A stretch of DNA of 64,000 nt from Topomyia yanbarensis (taxonomy: Eukaryota > Arthropoda > Insecta > Diptera > Culicidae). Positions 1-12,235 of the stretch are shown in pieces. Position 1 is the first letter of the stretch. Each line of letters begins with the position of its first letter. The DNA lies in contig NC_080670.1 in assembly GCF_030247195.1 (NCBI RefSeq), positions 214,756,546 to 214,820,545 of the forward strand, written 5' to 3'. The translations under genes and the position numbers were made by a program. The notes below the pieces were generated by a model. That model searched no databases. It had not been told where the DNA came from and saw only the letters and a program-made list of their open reading frames with translations.

Positions 1-309
1 CTCCCCGCGGTGCCAGCTGAGGTGCGAGTAACCGTAGGAAAGATCGGATAACTAACCCAGGTCGGACCATGTTCGCATGCTGACAGGGAAGAGGGGCTCC
101 TCTTTCCGGAGGGTGAGTCCATCCGAGCGTCTGTTCCTCATGTTAGGAGCGGCTCAAAACAGCGTCTGTTCTCCATGTTAATGGGCGGCTGATATATCGT
201 CCTCGTGTCAGCGTGGGACTCTAAACAGAGTTGACACGGTGGTCCTCCGGCGAGACAGGGGGTTGGGGAAGGCCCAACAAGCTGCCCGGGAAAACTAACC
301 GTTACGAAC
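1..309 (+). repeat. 5' untranslated leader of the non-LTR element that follows
   Basis: This GC-rich, gene-free stretch leads without a break into the coding remnant of a non-LTR retrotransposon. It contains two near-identical units of about 30 bp (about 124-153 and 159-189) that share GCGTCTGTT, CATGTTA and GCGGCT. I read it as the element's 5' leader because retroelement coding starts right after it and nothing else is recognisable. The true 5' end lies at or before base 1, so the boundary is not visible. Confidence 0.5.
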
Positions 310-3110
310 AATGCAGAAGAAAATACGAATCGGAACTGTCGGCAAAGACCTACGCGACGAAATAAGGACTACGATTGGAAACTCGGAACATAGAACTGCA
401 GGTCACTGCTTTCCAGCTTTCGATAGGACGAATCTACGACGAACTTCAACCACGCAACTTTGAAGTCGTAGTATTGCAGGAACTTTGCTTGACAGGACGA
501 AAGGTATGGAAAAGCGGCTACTTTCTACCAGAGCTTTGGCACCACCAACGAGCTGGAAACCGGCTTTGTAGTGCTGGGTAGGATGCGTCAACGCGTAACT
601 GGATGGACTCCGATCAACGCAAGGATGTGTAAGTTGGGGATCAAAGGCCGTTTCCTCAACTACAGCATCATCAACGTACACAGCCCACACGATGGGAGAC
701 CCGACGACGAGAAGGAAGCGTTCTATGCGAAGCTGGAGGAGGTGTACGGTGACTGTTCGCAACGGGACGTGAAAATAGTCATCGGTGATATGAGCGCCCA
801 GGTTATATTTAGACCGGAAGTCGGGCCATACAGCTTGCAGACTCCCGTGGTATGGTAGTCCGAAGTACCTTCTTCCCTCGCAAAGATATCCACAAAGCCA
901 CCTGGAGATCACCTGACCAACGCACCGAAAACCAAATCGATCACGTTCTAATCGACGGGCGATTCTTCTCTGATATCACCAACGTTCGTACCCACCGCAG
1001 TGCGAATATAGATTCGGACCATTACCTAGTTGCAGTATGCATGCGCTCAAAACTCTCGACGGTATACAACACTCGTCGTAGTCGGACGTCAAGGCCCAAA
1101 ATCGTGCAACTTCAGGACGCCAGGGTTGCCCAAGACTACGCACAGCGGCTGGAAGCAGCACTACCCACGGAAAAAGAGCTGGGCGCAGCTACTCTTGAAG
1201 ATGGCTGGATGGAGATCCGTTTCGCCATAGGAAGTACTGCTATAGCGGCACTAGGTACAGCTATTCCGAATCGAGGAAACGATTGGTTCGATGATGAATG
1301 TAAGCAGTTTATAGAGGAGATGAATGCAGCACGAGCGAGGATGCTGCAGCACGGAACGAGACAGAATGTTGAGCGATACAAACAAGCACGGAAACTTTGG
1401 TCCTCCGGAGAAAGAAGCGGTAACAGGAGGAACGAGAAGCTGAACAGTTCGCGCAAAGGCTACGTTCCACAAGCCGATATGTGCAGGGACTTAGACTGCA
1501 GCCTTCTTACGAACGAGTAGGAGGTGATTGAGAGGTGGAAGCAGTACTATGACGAGCACCTCAGCGGTGAAGTAGCAGAGGACGAAGGTGGTATGGCAAC
1601 GGATCTTGGAGTACGCGCGGAAGACGACAAGGCTGCCGGCCCCTGATCTCAAAAAAGTCAAGGAGGAGATCGGTCGGCTGAAAAGCAACAAAGCTACCGG
1701 TGTAGATCAACTACCCAACGAGCTATTAAAATACCGTGGTGAAACACTGGCTTGAGCGCTGCGCTGGGTAATCGCCAGAATTTGGGAGGAGGAGATTCTT
1801 CCGGAGGAGTGGATAGAGGGTGTCGTTTGCCCAATCTACCAAAAAGGTCTACAAGGTCCTATCCCAAAATCTTTACCGCCGATTGTCACCATTTGCAAGG
1901 GAGTTCGTGGGGCACTACCAAGCGGGATTCATGGGTTCCCGCGTCATCACGGACCAAATATTCGCGATTCGGCAGGTTCTGCAGAAGTGCCGCGAATACA
2001 ACGTGCCCACACATCATCTGTTCATCGATTTCAAATCGGCGTATGACACAATCGATCGAGATCAACTATGGCAGATAATGCACGAGTACGATTTTCCGGA
2101 TAAGCTAACACGATTAGTCAAAACGACGATGGATCGAGTGATGTGCGTTGTTTCGAGTATCAGGGACACTCTCGAGTCCCTTTGACTCTAGAAGAGGGTT
2201 ACGGCAAGGTGATGGTCTATCGTGCCTGCTGTGCAACGTCGCGTTAGAAGGTGTAATAAGGAGAGCGGGGATAGACACGATCTTCAGGAAGTCCGTCCAG
2301 CTTCTTGGCTTCGCCGACGACATTGACATAATTGCACGGAACTTTGAGGCGATGTCAAAAACGTACATCAGACAGAAGGCTGAAGCTCTAGCAGGATCGG
2401 ACTTGCCATCAACGTTTCGAAGACAAAATACATGAGAGGAAGAGGTTCTAGATACTACAATGTGGACCTCCCATCCCGAGTTCGGATTGACGGTGACGAA
2501 ATCGAGATGGTCGACGAGCTCGTGTACTTGGTCTCACTGGTAACCGCCGACAATGATTCCAGCAGGGAAATTCAGAGACGGATCTTGGCGGGAAATCGTG
2601 CCTACTTTGGACTCCGGAGGACGCTCCGGTCGAACAAAATTCGCCGTCGCACGAAGTTGATTATCTACAAGACGCTGATTAGACCGGTGGTCCTCTACGT
2701 CCACGAGACCCTGGACTATGCCCGTGGAGGACCAACGTACCATCTATGGAGGCGTGCAGATGGAAGACGGAACGAGGCGCAAGCGAATGAACCATGAGTT
2801 GCATCAGCTGCTGGAAGAACCATCCATCGCACATGCCGCAAAAATAGGACGCTTGCGATGGGCTGGATACGTCGTAAGAATGTCGGATGACGACCCGGTG
2901 AAGATGGTTCTTGAGGGCGACCCTACAGGAACAAGAATACGGGGCACACAGCAAGCACAGTGAATCGACCAGATAGAGGACAACCGGCGGACCCTTTGAA
3001 GACTGCTAGGGTGGCAACAAGCAGCATTGGACCGAGTGGAGTGGAGACGACTTCTGCATACAGCAAGAGACAACAAGGCTTTAGCCTGAACGGTAAGGTA
3101 AGTAAGGCAA
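310..3110 (+). pseudogene. Degraded non-LTR retrotransposon ORF (apurinic-type endonuclease plus reverse transcriptase)
   Basis: Successive plus-strand reading frames give one ordered protein: an endonuclease N-terminus (about 375-580), an endonuclease core ending in VIGDMSAQV (571-800), an endonuclease C-terminus with NQIDHVLIDG and NIDSDHYLVAV (852-1050), a linker, and an RT with KSNKATGVDQLPNELLKY (about 1680-1730), LFIDFKSAYDTIDR (about 2020-2060), RRGLRQGDGLSCLL (about 2190-2230) and GFADDIDIIA (about 2309-2335). The C-terminal segment has YKTLIRPVVLY and RLRWAGYVVRM. The order matches elements that nick the target and prime reverse transcription there. At least six frame changes, stops at about 1518, 1642 and 1752, and a deletion after the GDMSAQV motif make it dead. 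The endonuclease-RT type is common in mosquitoes and often mislabelled 'craniofacial development protein 2-like'. The exact clade (RTE-like or Jockey-superfamily) is not settled by eye. Confidence 0.88.
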
Positions 3111-3213
3111 GCGATTTGCTTATGTGGCAAACGGAGTGCGCCGTTCGTGGCTACCGGGACTATAAACGGAGAGAACTACCTCAAGGAATGAACGGAAGCG
3201 TCTGCTTTCTCTG

Positions 3214-3522
3214 TTGAAACGCCATGAGGACTCTACGATCTTCTGGGTCGGATCAAGCTTCGTGCCACTATTCGAATTAAGCCCTGGACTGGTACGAAGC
3301 CAACGGGGTACTCTCGCACAGGAACTAAGGCCCATCGAGAAAAACTGGGCAATTATGAAGCAGACACTACGGAAGTATTCTAAGGAGGTCAAATCTGAGG
3401 AAGACATGAAGAAAAAGTGGGGTTCCGTACAGAAGAAGCTGAAGCAAGTTGTTGTACAGAACCTAATGAGTGGAGTTAAGCGTAAGGTGCGAGCGAACGG
3501 TTATGGTATTGAAGTTGAATGA
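3214..3522 (+). pseudogene. C-terminal stub of a Tc1/mariner-superfamily transposase
   Basis: The frame contains ELRPIEKNWAIMKQ followed by KKKWGSVQKKLKQ and VQNLMSGVKRKVRANGYG, then a stop. In mariner and related DDE/D transposases the (N/R)PIE segment surrounds the third catalytic acidic residue, and a basic VQNLM..VKRKVR tail closes the protein. About 75 residues are convincing (from about 3313). The part upstream (3214-3312) is poorly alignable, and the first two catalytic aspartates are absent, so this is an inactive 3' fragment. It begins right after the tail of the preceding retrotransposon. Mosquito mariners of the DD37E type are the closest pattern I know, but family placement is inferred. 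Confidence 0.75.
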
Positions 3523-6499
3523 AAGAAATATGCCAAAAGCTCTAATGGGATATATTTTATTGTCTAAAAGTTTGCAAAGGATCGGTCCACTAGTTAATTT
3601 TCTACAGCAATTTTTCAGTGATGCAATTTGATGTGGGACACTCTTTTTCGCAAAATAACCCAACTCTGAGGCGAGGTTAAATTTGACGTTAGTTAAAATG
3701 TTTGCCCATGGTGAAGGTACTGTATTATATTTTTTCAATCGAAATTGAAGGAAGAAAGATGGAAACGAAAACATTTTGTGTCAAGATTTATTTCATAATT
3801 TGGATGTTCACGACGGCAAAAAAATTAATATTAAAATATCGACAAATGTTCACACCTCTACCAACTCATGGTTTTCGCAGATGCCAATTCTAAATAACTG
3901 TCCAAATGTCAACATTTGAAATGAGTTACACTGTCGGTAGGTTTTACCATGTGGGCGAAAATGGCTTTCAAACTGTCGAATTTTAACTAAAAGTTAAAAA
4001 ATTCGCCAAATCGTTCACAGCCTTAATAACTAACACTATGAAGTTAAATAGGCGACATAAAATAAAAGATTGTAACTTTTCCGTTCGTAATTTTTTTTTA
4101 TCCAAAATGCGATAGAAGCATAGTCAATAAAGGAAACGACGCACCCACCTCTCCCAAGAGGCTCTCCTTCCAGAGACACACTTCACACTACACCACCCTG
4201 ACTTGCCGCTTCGCGCCGCGTCGCTACCGGTGACCATAAAAATATGATTCGACGCGTGATTCCATTCGAACAACAAAAAATCGTATAATTACCTCAGTAG
4301 GCCATTTATAGTTAGTAGCAACAGTGACCTTGGAAGGCGGAATGCAAACATTCATCATCGTTCAAATCGTCATTCGCGAGCTAAATTAATTGCGGTTCCC
4401 TGGAGGGAAGTGATCAGTGCACGCGGCGAGTCCTCCTGCTGGTTTTATGTAAGTGTGAAAAATTAGGCGACAGCCGAAGTGCCGAATTGATTCAATTTTT
4501 CGGTTTCATGTACTGCGCTGACCTGACCGCTTCCAAAGATATTTCATTCATGAAAAGCGCTTGTTCTGGAAAGCCATTTTGCCCATCAGTGTTTGGTTTC
4601 CACGGATTCTACGGGGAAAGCCGCGGACTGCTGTGATTGATGGAATTATTTTCGTTGTTTCTGTTTTTAACTTGTATTTGTGTACCTATATGTATGGCAT
4701 TTTTAATTGCTCTCGAAGAAAGTTCGCTTCTGCATTGAAGTTTCTTGAAGTTTACTTCTCGGACAATGAAAAATAACTACGTGAAAGACACCAAGACGTT
4801 TCAATGGAAAAGCCCCATCGGTTCGTTACAACAATTTTAATCATACTTCCGGCGCTATACTGAATTCAAAATAATAAGCTTTCTGGATAAAAATCAATCC
4901 AAACTTTACACTGCATGTGCGACATGATTTTCGTTATTGCAAACTAGTCGTCACCAGATGGTGCTGCGAGCGTTATTAAGCTTTCATGTTTTCATAGGTC
5001 TATGAAGAAAAGACTCGATAGTCGAAGCTTTCTCACTGAAGTACATACTACATAGGATTGAGACTGTACAAATTGTGGGAAGGAAAATCTTTGCAAACAT
5101 GATTCAAATTGACAGAAATCAACTCTAAAATGTATTGTGCTGTGTTTCAAACATTTCAGCGCAATACTGTGCCGTTTTTCATTTAAGCTGAAACTGACTC
5201 AGTGACGGACTTAATTGCAGTCAAACCGTTAGATGAAACTTACCCGGATTTGTTCCTAGTTTCTCAAATGAAAGCGACGTTAGTTTAAAAGAATCCAGAT
5301 TTTGAATATTTCGTAAATTTCTACAACGAACTGAAGCTTTAGAAACTTTTTTCTGGGTCCCTAAACAGCATCGCAGCAGCAGTCGCGTGAACAACAAACA
5401 ATGCACCAAAAAAAACATCGCCCCATGCAACCGCGCCCTGTCATCCACCGCTCCAATAGTACTATAAATCTTCATTTTTCTGACGGGTGCCTCCGCCAAA
5501 AGACTCCCAAACTAAAACCGGCGGAACCTTGAGGCAATATGCGTTGGGAATCGTTTGACAGCAAATTGCATTACAACAACAGCAGCAGGAAGAATCCTCA
5601 CAGAGATAGCTTCGGTTGGAAAGGGTTGGTGAAGTAGGCGGCGACCGAGTCGGTTCTGGTTGTCTTTGCTTCTGACAGGAATTTTAATTCGACTTCTTGT
5701 GGGAATAACTGGGGAGGAGGGTCCCGATTGGGCAATGTTTCATATTTATGTCGGTTTGTTTGCTTGTTTACAGTTGCTGAAGCTTTGAGCTTGTGGGAAA
5801 TTGGGTTGCTACTCGCGTGTTTTGGGAGTGCATTGGAAAGCGTCGGGTGACGGGTTCTGCAACAGCATTTTTCGTTTGACATGATTTAATACTGTTTACT
5901 GTTCGTTCAGATTCGACGAACTTAAGTTGTTTACATGGATTTGGAGTTTTACATATCGGATGAGAGTCTCTAGACACTATTTACGAAGTTGAACTGCGAA
6001 ACAAGCCGCAACAGATCGACAAAAAAAAAGTTCAGTGCCAGACGTATTTCCGCATCCGTTGGTGCTGACTTCCCTTTGAAATGCACCAGCAGTTCGACCG
6101 CAATATTTGAATTTGAAACAGTTTCTGCATTTGTGTGCATTTGATGCACATCCTATCTAAACACTCTCTGGCTTTGGGGCTTTCCGATGAAAACTTTTTC
6201 GGTTGCAAAACAACAACAACAACAACAAAAGTCGCCGCCTGCTCGGATGATGATGCCGCATCCGCTATGCTCTATTTTTCAGCCCCCCAAAGTAAGGCAG
6301 AACGAGGACAGAGCCTGCTACGTGACACACCGCAGAGCTATACCGCGTCTGCTTCTTGGGGAATTTATTAGTCACAATTCGCCGGGGGAAAAAGTTTGTT
6401 TTGCGCACTTTTGACTTTTGAAAGTGGACCGGTTGGATGATTTTTACCCTTTTATCTAATTGGAATCAAATCGTTTAATGTTTTGAAACACACTGTGCT
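3523..6499. other. Gene-poor stretch, no supported gene
   Basis: A+T-rich sequence with only short chance ORFs in all frames. The first 200 bases may be the 3' flank of the mariner-like element, but no terminal inverted repeat is visible. Around 4,130-4,450 the DNA is richer in GC. A short (CAA) run lies at about 6,207-6,231. I see no splice-supported exon, RNA gene or clear element end. Confidence 0.5.
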
Positions 6500-6516
6500 A
6501 ACTATTGAAAAACTAG

Positions 6517-7680
6517 CAACTGTCTGATGTGAGCCTGGATGTAATCTTGCGATCTATCGAATATTTTGAGGACTATGAATCGGAAGTAAGCGATTTTCTG
6601 CGAACAGCAAAGTGGAATACTGAGAGAGTTACTACTGAGGAAATGTTAGCTCATGTGTCTGGAGTTTAATAAATATAATCATATTTTGCACCTTTCAGAT
6701 GGAATTAATTATTTAGCAAATCTTTTATTCATATCGTTATAATCGACGGCAATGGCTAACAAACCAACTTTCGCTTTCATTGTGAAAATGACTTTTTCGA
6801 TGAATTACTTGACGATGGCTCCAACAAAATGTTTGAGGAAAGTGAACCGAAAAAAACTTGCAAATGAATCAAATAACAATTATGGCTCGCAGTATTCATT
6901 TCAATTATAAGCAGGTGAGATTTTGCATAGATTACTTGATATGTAGTGCAAAACTTGCATGTAATATATATTTTTTCAGATGGCGCGTTATTTTCTCGCC
7001 GGATCTTCTGTTGGAAGCAATAGACAAGGAGAAATTGTGATAGAAGCGGCACGGAATTTTCGCAGATATGGATTTCATCCTATACTTTTGATTTTGAACC
7101 AATACTCAACCCATTGATGACAACGTTACTGTTCACCTTGAGTTCATGTTGAGCACACGTAAAACGAAGTGTTTTTATCTCCTCTCTTCTAGGCACTAGA
7201 TGAAGACGCGGAATTACCACGTTGCCAGAAATCAACGATTTTGTTGGATTAAGGTTCTTATACGCTTTCGAACAGACTTTTTTTTTCTAATTTCATAAAC
7301 AAGACGAGTGAAATAGCGTCTCGAAGAATACATCTCATATGATCAGTATTGAGAGGTTGTGTGCAGTATTCTAAAAGCTCGTCAATCAAATTTTGAACTC
7401 ACTGCTGGTGTGGCAGTTGGGAAAAATAAATTAAAATGGAAATCGTCGCTACACAACAGTATAACGTGGAACACGACGTAAGGCGAAGTGAAAGGGAATA
7501 TACAGAGAACCACAACTATCATATTCAGCGAAGAAAATTGACCGAAATTGTATTGAGTTTCTAAATGATGAAAACATTTTTGCAGAAGATATTGTTCAGG
7601 AAAACAGGGGATATGACTGTCGACCCAGTTATAATCGATCGTTCCAAAAACTTATCCGCTCCCAGACCAACTGATCCACC
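6517..7680 (+). pseudogene. Exon-like fragments of an unidentified gene or old element
   Basis: Several short stretches read like coding sequence bounded by splice-like signals. A frame entered after an AG at about 6,516 encodes about 50 acidic residues (with SIEYFEDYESEVSDFL) and stops at about 6,668, next to AATAAA. A 66-bp GT-AG interval (about 6,914-6,979) would join MARSIHFNYKQ to a frame starting MARYFLAGSSVGSNRQG that stops at about 7,117. After an AG at about 7,192 comes a short acidic frame, and an ATG at about 7,436 opens about 42 residues rich in charged amino acids. I do not recognise any family. The pieces do not form one continuous ORF, so a decayed gene or decayed DNA element is likelier than a working gene. 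Confidence 0.2.
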
Positions 7681-8319
7681 TAATTGTAATGTATATAACA
7701 TTTATTAAAACTAGCAACGTTAGTAATACAGTTCATGTTTCCAGGAATCTGGATGACCTTACAAATGAGAAGTTGGCCAGGACATACAAAGATTTTGCAA
7801 CAGAATAGCTGATTTCGAGCCGAGCAGATCGAGCACGAATGACACGGTGACAACCCATCGTCCAGTGACAACATAAACGCTCTTACGAATTCTACCTGCA
7901 ATTGCTGCTTCCTGGATCATCAGTGCAAGTAGTTAGAACAGTGGATATATGGAACAGGACTAGAAAATGATGGAATCACTGTGTATCCAGTGGACGAGCG
8001 GTATCAACAAAAATGTTGGGAACCCTACGAGAAAGTTTGGAGCCCAGGAGCGGAAAGTTGTTCAGCGTCATCTCGATGCACTGTGGATAACCTGAATAAA
8101 CTCTGAAGCTCGGCGAGATGGAGAGACAGTGCGACCATCTGCGAGGTATGCCGGCTTCAAGTCAGCTGTTCCACGAAGAAACATCGAGTAACCAGGCTTC
8201 TTGATTGGTGCCACCGTATGAATCGTCTCGCCAACAACGAAACTGTCGTGAACGAAGTTAAGCAGCGATTCTATGTGCGAATGTTGAGCGTTCAAATTGA
8301 CTGTAGAATATTTTGATTA

Positions 8320-9300
8320 TGGCTATGGATAGCTATCGAGGTCGCCGAAATGCTACCGCAACGGCGGCGATAGCAGCCCAGGGAGGCCATACCGAGAACG
8401 AGCGGCGACAAACCAATACGGCGTCAAGGAAAGCTAAGGTTTCAGGTGCGCATGCCGAAATCGAGCATTATCCAAGAAGACCAGCAGTTTGAGTTACCTA
8501 AATTTGTCACTTTAGGCAAAGGCAAAAAATCGAAGAGCACTCCGAATTCGAAAAAAGTAAGGGCAACGTACACGGACAGATCAGGGATCTGGTGATTAGC
8601 ATCAAATCCGTCGTAGCAGCAGCCGAACGCGAACAGATGGCGTTACTGGAGAAGGTTGAAAAGGCCGAAAAGACACTGTAGACCATGGAGAGTAAGGAGT
8701 AAGGGACACAGCCTATAAAGGTCGATGAAAGACAGTGAAAAAGCCGACAAATGAAGAGTGGATGGCGAACCGCAGAAACCGTAACAGGGAGGAGGAAAAA
8801 ACAAAGAAAAGGATAAAAAAAAGAAGAAAAAAGACTCGGCCGCGACAGTAGAGGGGAATGCTCTAGTCGTCAAAGCAAACGACGGCGTGATGTACGATGC
8901 GATCGTGTGACAGAGGATCCCAAGCTGAAGGAGCTGGTGGAGAACGTAGTAATAACCAGCCGCACTCAGAAAGGTGAAATGCTGTTCGAGCTGAGGAAGG
9001 ACCCATTGATCAAGAGCTCGACCTATCGGGAACGCACGGCAGAAGCGGTGGGAGTAGAAGCGAACGTGAGAGCTTTAGTTTAGGAAGCAGTGGTCAAGTG
9101 CAGAAATCTGGACGAGATCACAACGGAAGACGAAGTGGGGAACGCACTAATAGAGCAATGTACCCTGAAGAAAGAACAGATTTCAATCAGGTTGAGGAAG
9201 GCGTATAGTGGCACAGAGCCAGCAGCGATGCGCTTATTGCCAGCCACAGCCAATCAGCTTATGTTGACCGGTAAGATTTAAGTCGGATGGTTGGTGTACT
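8320..9300 (+). pseudogene. Degraded ORF1 (gag-like) of an R1/LOA-type non-LTR retrotransposon
   Basis: An ATG at about 8,322 starts MAMDSYRGRRNATATAA, followed by lysine/glutamate-rich sequence interrupted by stops. A later segment reads EGNALVVKANDGVMYDAIV, then KGEMLF.., and finally KCRNLDEITTEDEV (about 9,094-9,140) and RLLPATANQL (about 9,232-9,262). That order matches ORF1 of R1/LOA-group elements, just before the CCHC zinc knuckles. The knuckles themselves are missing: the sequence jumps to endonuclease-like code at about 9,350. ORF1 proteins of this type bind element RNA. This copy is dead, with many frame changes and stops. Confidence 0.7.
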
Positions 9301-9339
9301 GGTTACAATTGATCCTTAGAGCCACTAAACACAAGAAGG

Positions 9340-9790
9340 GACGGTATCATATCCTTCCCGATAACAGTAACTGGGTGGTGGATAGTGCAAGTATTGCGGC
9401 AGTCCAAGTGTCTCCCTATCCCTGGTGGATAGCCCACACGAAGGCTTCGTGATCGCCAGGATCAACTGCTTATTCGTACACTTTGTCCGTGGAGTGGGGT
9501 AGAAGGCTGGCCAACGCAAGAGGCTGCTGCCTATTGGAAGCCCTGGCGAAGCTGGATGTGAGGTTGTGCAACGAAGGTTCTGCTAGAATAGTCCGTGAAG
9601 ATGATCGGGAACATCGACGTAACATTTTGCAGTGCGTCGCTGATGAACAATATAAATTGGCAGGTTAGTACGTAGCGACCAGTAGGTCATCCACAACATC
9701 ATTGGTCGGCGGAATTGTACCGTAACGCAGAGAGTGAGAACTGGCAATAGGAAGTGAAAAATAAAGAACTTCGACAATAACGTTTTTGAG
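9340..9790 (+). pseudogene. Endonuclease-domain remnant of the R1/LOA-like element (copy 1)
   Basis: Frames include SVEWGRRLANARGCCLLEALAKLDV (spread over 9,483-9,570) followed by RLCNEGSAR, the endonuclease region that in intact R1/LOA elements follows a GDFN motif. The preceding 130 bases give broken matches to the endonuclease N-terminus. Downstream text (VTFCSASL, then HHWSAELYRN) is scrambled. No complete catalytic set remains. The same protein segment occurs again at about 11,640, so two copies are present. Confidence 0.65.
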
Positions 9791-10900
9791 GAAGTACTTC
9801 GTGCTGATAACCTCGCTCCCATTCCATATGCCGATGAGCTGTTGGAAGCATTTGCGAGGGCGTGTGACGTGACTATACCGAATAAAATGAAGCCGAGGAA
9901 CTACCAGCGTCCGGCATATTGGTGGAACGAAAGGCTCAGCAACCTCCATGCTGCCTGCCTAAAAGCCAGAAGAAGCGTTCAGAAAGCAAGTCTGAGGCAG
10001 TCAGAAAAGAGTCGGGCGCTAGCTCGAGTAAATTCTCAAGTGTACCAACAACATACAATCCCATAAAAATACTATCAAAGCACCATGCAGTGACGGTGAA
10101 TTTGGACCATGAGCATGGGGACATTATGGGCTTTTCGTTTGCTCGGGAAGGCCGCTTCTAAACGCGAGATAGTGCTTGGTAAGTCCCCCTGGTACAAGGA
10201 GCTGTGCAGAGAAGTAGACGCTAACCCCCGAAGCAACGCTTACCGTGTCGTGATGTTTAGGATCAAAGGTTCAACGACGCCAGCTGAAATATGTGCTGAC
10301 AAATTGAAATTTATACCGGAGGGTCTTTTCCAGAAGCACGACCCAACTGCATGACCGCCTACATCGCACGTTGATGCAGACGGTGGAAGTGCTGGTGACA
10401 TTTGAGTTATGACGAATTATTTATAGTGGCGTTTCCAGACATGTTCAGGATAGTTCTACAGAAATGCCTGGACAAAGGTTACTTCCCGGATAGATGAAAG
10501 ATCCAGAAGCTGGAGTGGCTGCCAAAACCGAGAAGATCCAACATCGTATCGGCCTATATGCCTGCTAAATGCTCTTGCTCTTGAAAGTGAGCAGTTTGAA
10601 CTCCGGATAGGGGTCTCGACGGGGGACACCATCCGCACAGTCATCGCGAGTGCAAAGAAAGCATTGCCCAACGCTCTGGAACGTAATGTACAACGGAGTA
10701 TAAACACTGCAACTGCCCATGGGAGTCGAGATCGTCGGCTTTGCTTTGGTTTTGACGTTGTTCCGACGATAACCGGCGATACCCTCGAGGAAATGAAGAT
10801 GTTCACGGCAGAGACTACAGGCATCGTGGAAACCTGGATGGCTGATGTCAAGTTACAGCTGGCTCACTGCAACATGAAAGTTGTGCTGGTAAGCAAATGA
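9791..10900 (+). pseudogene. Reverse-transcriptase remnant of the R1/LOA-like element (copy 1)
   Basis: Recognisable segments in order are RPAYWWNERLSNLHAACLKARR (over about 9,910-9,975), a linker with GSPWYKELCREVDANP, the block KLKFIPEGLFQKHDPTA (ending near 10,353), then PDMFRIVLQKCLDKGYFP (about 10,437-10,490), and the block GDTLEEMKMFTAETTGIVETWM with LQLAHCNMKVVLVSK (to 10,900). The active-site strand, normally FADD, reads CFGFDVVP here, so the paired aspartates are gone. Most of the RT palm between about 10,560 and 10,620 is deleted. It cannot encode a working enzyme. Confidence 0.7.
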
Positions 10901-11620
10901 AAAAAAAAATCCAACGTGTCGTGATCAGATCACATTGATGCGTGCGCTGAAGCACCTGGGAACGAAGTTGACAAACACGTTATGCGCTAAAATATCGGAA
11001 CATTTTTTTTCAGAACAGCTGAAGACATAACACTTAGTCCTGCAGCAGAAGACGATTTCGTTCTCCGCATTGCAGAGAGATCCGATTGTTCTGAAATGAT
11101 GTTATCTATCCACCGCATCAACGGGAACATCACGGGCCACTTTTTCGAGCTCGACGGCAGGTGGCGCATCAGCCGTGAAGACACTGGAGAAGTAGCTGGT
11201 AAATAGGGAGCATTTTGTAGCAGTCGTAGTCGCTACTTCGCTTTTGTAGACCATCCTAGACGGAAGAACCGTTTCCAATCTCTTCGAATAAACAAACGTT
11301 CAGAAGCCCTTCGGATTTCGTCGTAAATCTTGTTGGAATGCGGTTCAAATATCCTTTGTACAGCAATTTACAGTAACTGCGGTACTCATTACCGGCTTTT
11401 GCGAAAAAGCGCTTTAGAATAAGGCATCGATGAAATGTATAAAAGGTCGAACCATTTCATGGATAAAGCCAGGCTCCGAGTTAGCTTCAGAAAACTCGTT
11501 AACATAAGGGCTTCGAAATCGCCAAAATCAACGGCGTCGGTTACGCACCTACAAGGTGGATAGTGGAGCAGTTCAGCCTAATGTTGGAATAGTTACCAAA
11601 GCGGTTGATCGGCCGGAAGC
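10901..11620. other. Unassigned DNA between two R1/LOA-like copies
   Basis: The RT remnant ends with a stop followed by a run of A. A frame at about 11,013-11,206 encodes TAEDITLSPAAEDDFVLRI... and ends in a stop, with no family I recognise. The rest is mixed-composition DNA without a gene. It may be sequence inserted into, or trapped between, the two retroelement copies. Confidence 0.35.
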
Positions 11621-11624
11621 CAGT

Positions 11625-11905
11625 AGTCATGTAGTCATGACTTCAATGTCTGGGCTGTGAAGTGGGTAGTAGAGGAAGCTCTAGTGAAGTTAGATATACG
11701 ATTGTGCAATGAACGTCACATTCTATGGATTCCTTCACTGATGGCGTACATGGACTGGAGAGTGTGCGAGAAGTATACCTATAGCGACCACCAGATGATT
11801 CGCTATCACATCGGGCTCCTTGGCCGCTACCGCACGGAAAAGGACGACCAGCGAGCGGTAGTGGAAGGCCTCTTCGTTGAACCAATTCGATCGGACAGAG
11901 ACTGA
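11625..11905 (+). pseudogene. Endonuclease-domain remnant of a second R1/LOA-like copy
   Basis: Reading begins at DFNVWAVKW (about 11,640-11,670), continues EALVKLDIRLCNE, then DWRVCEKYTYSDHQMIRYHIG (over about 11,754-11,815). GDFN and SDHQ are hallmarks of the apurinic-type endonuclease in R1-group ORF2, and both survive here in altered form. It repeats the domain already present at about 9,483-9,570, which shows a second truncated element in the same orientation. Confidence 0.7.
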
Positions 11906-12235
11906 GCGCGTTGATGCCGCTGATCTAACAAAGATTGTGGAAACTTATGACGCCACAAGGCCGCGAAAACTGGAGCCACGCAGTAGACGGCGTTCTGATG
12001 GATTACCAAACGTGGCGCTGAAAGCTGTGATCCTGGTATATCCGGACATGTTCAGGATGGTGCTGCAGAGGTGTTTAGGTGACTGAAACTTCTCCGAAGT
12101 GTGGAAGGTACAGAAGCTGGTGATGCTGTTAAAGCTAGGGAAGTCATCGAACGATTCCGCCTCGTTTAGGACTATATGTCTACTGGCTACACCCTTAAAA
12201 CTAATCGAGGAACAGTTGAGCTTCAACAACAACGT
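11906..12235 (+). pseudogene. RT N-terminal remnant, second R1/LOA-like copy
   Basis: The segment reads YPDMFRMVLQRCLGD, a stop, then VWKVQKLVMLLKLGKSSND and TICLLATPLKLIEEQL (to about 12,217). These are the first RT blocks of R1-group ORF2. The text then switches directly to SFNNNVDYACERSAKTTTGI, which in intact elements lies several hundred residues later. The catalytic palm is therefore deleted at about 12,217-12,222. Confidence 0.65.

Noticed and set aside
403..912. 169-residue minus-strand ORF
   Set aside because: It is the antisense shadow of the endonuclease region of the non-LTR element.
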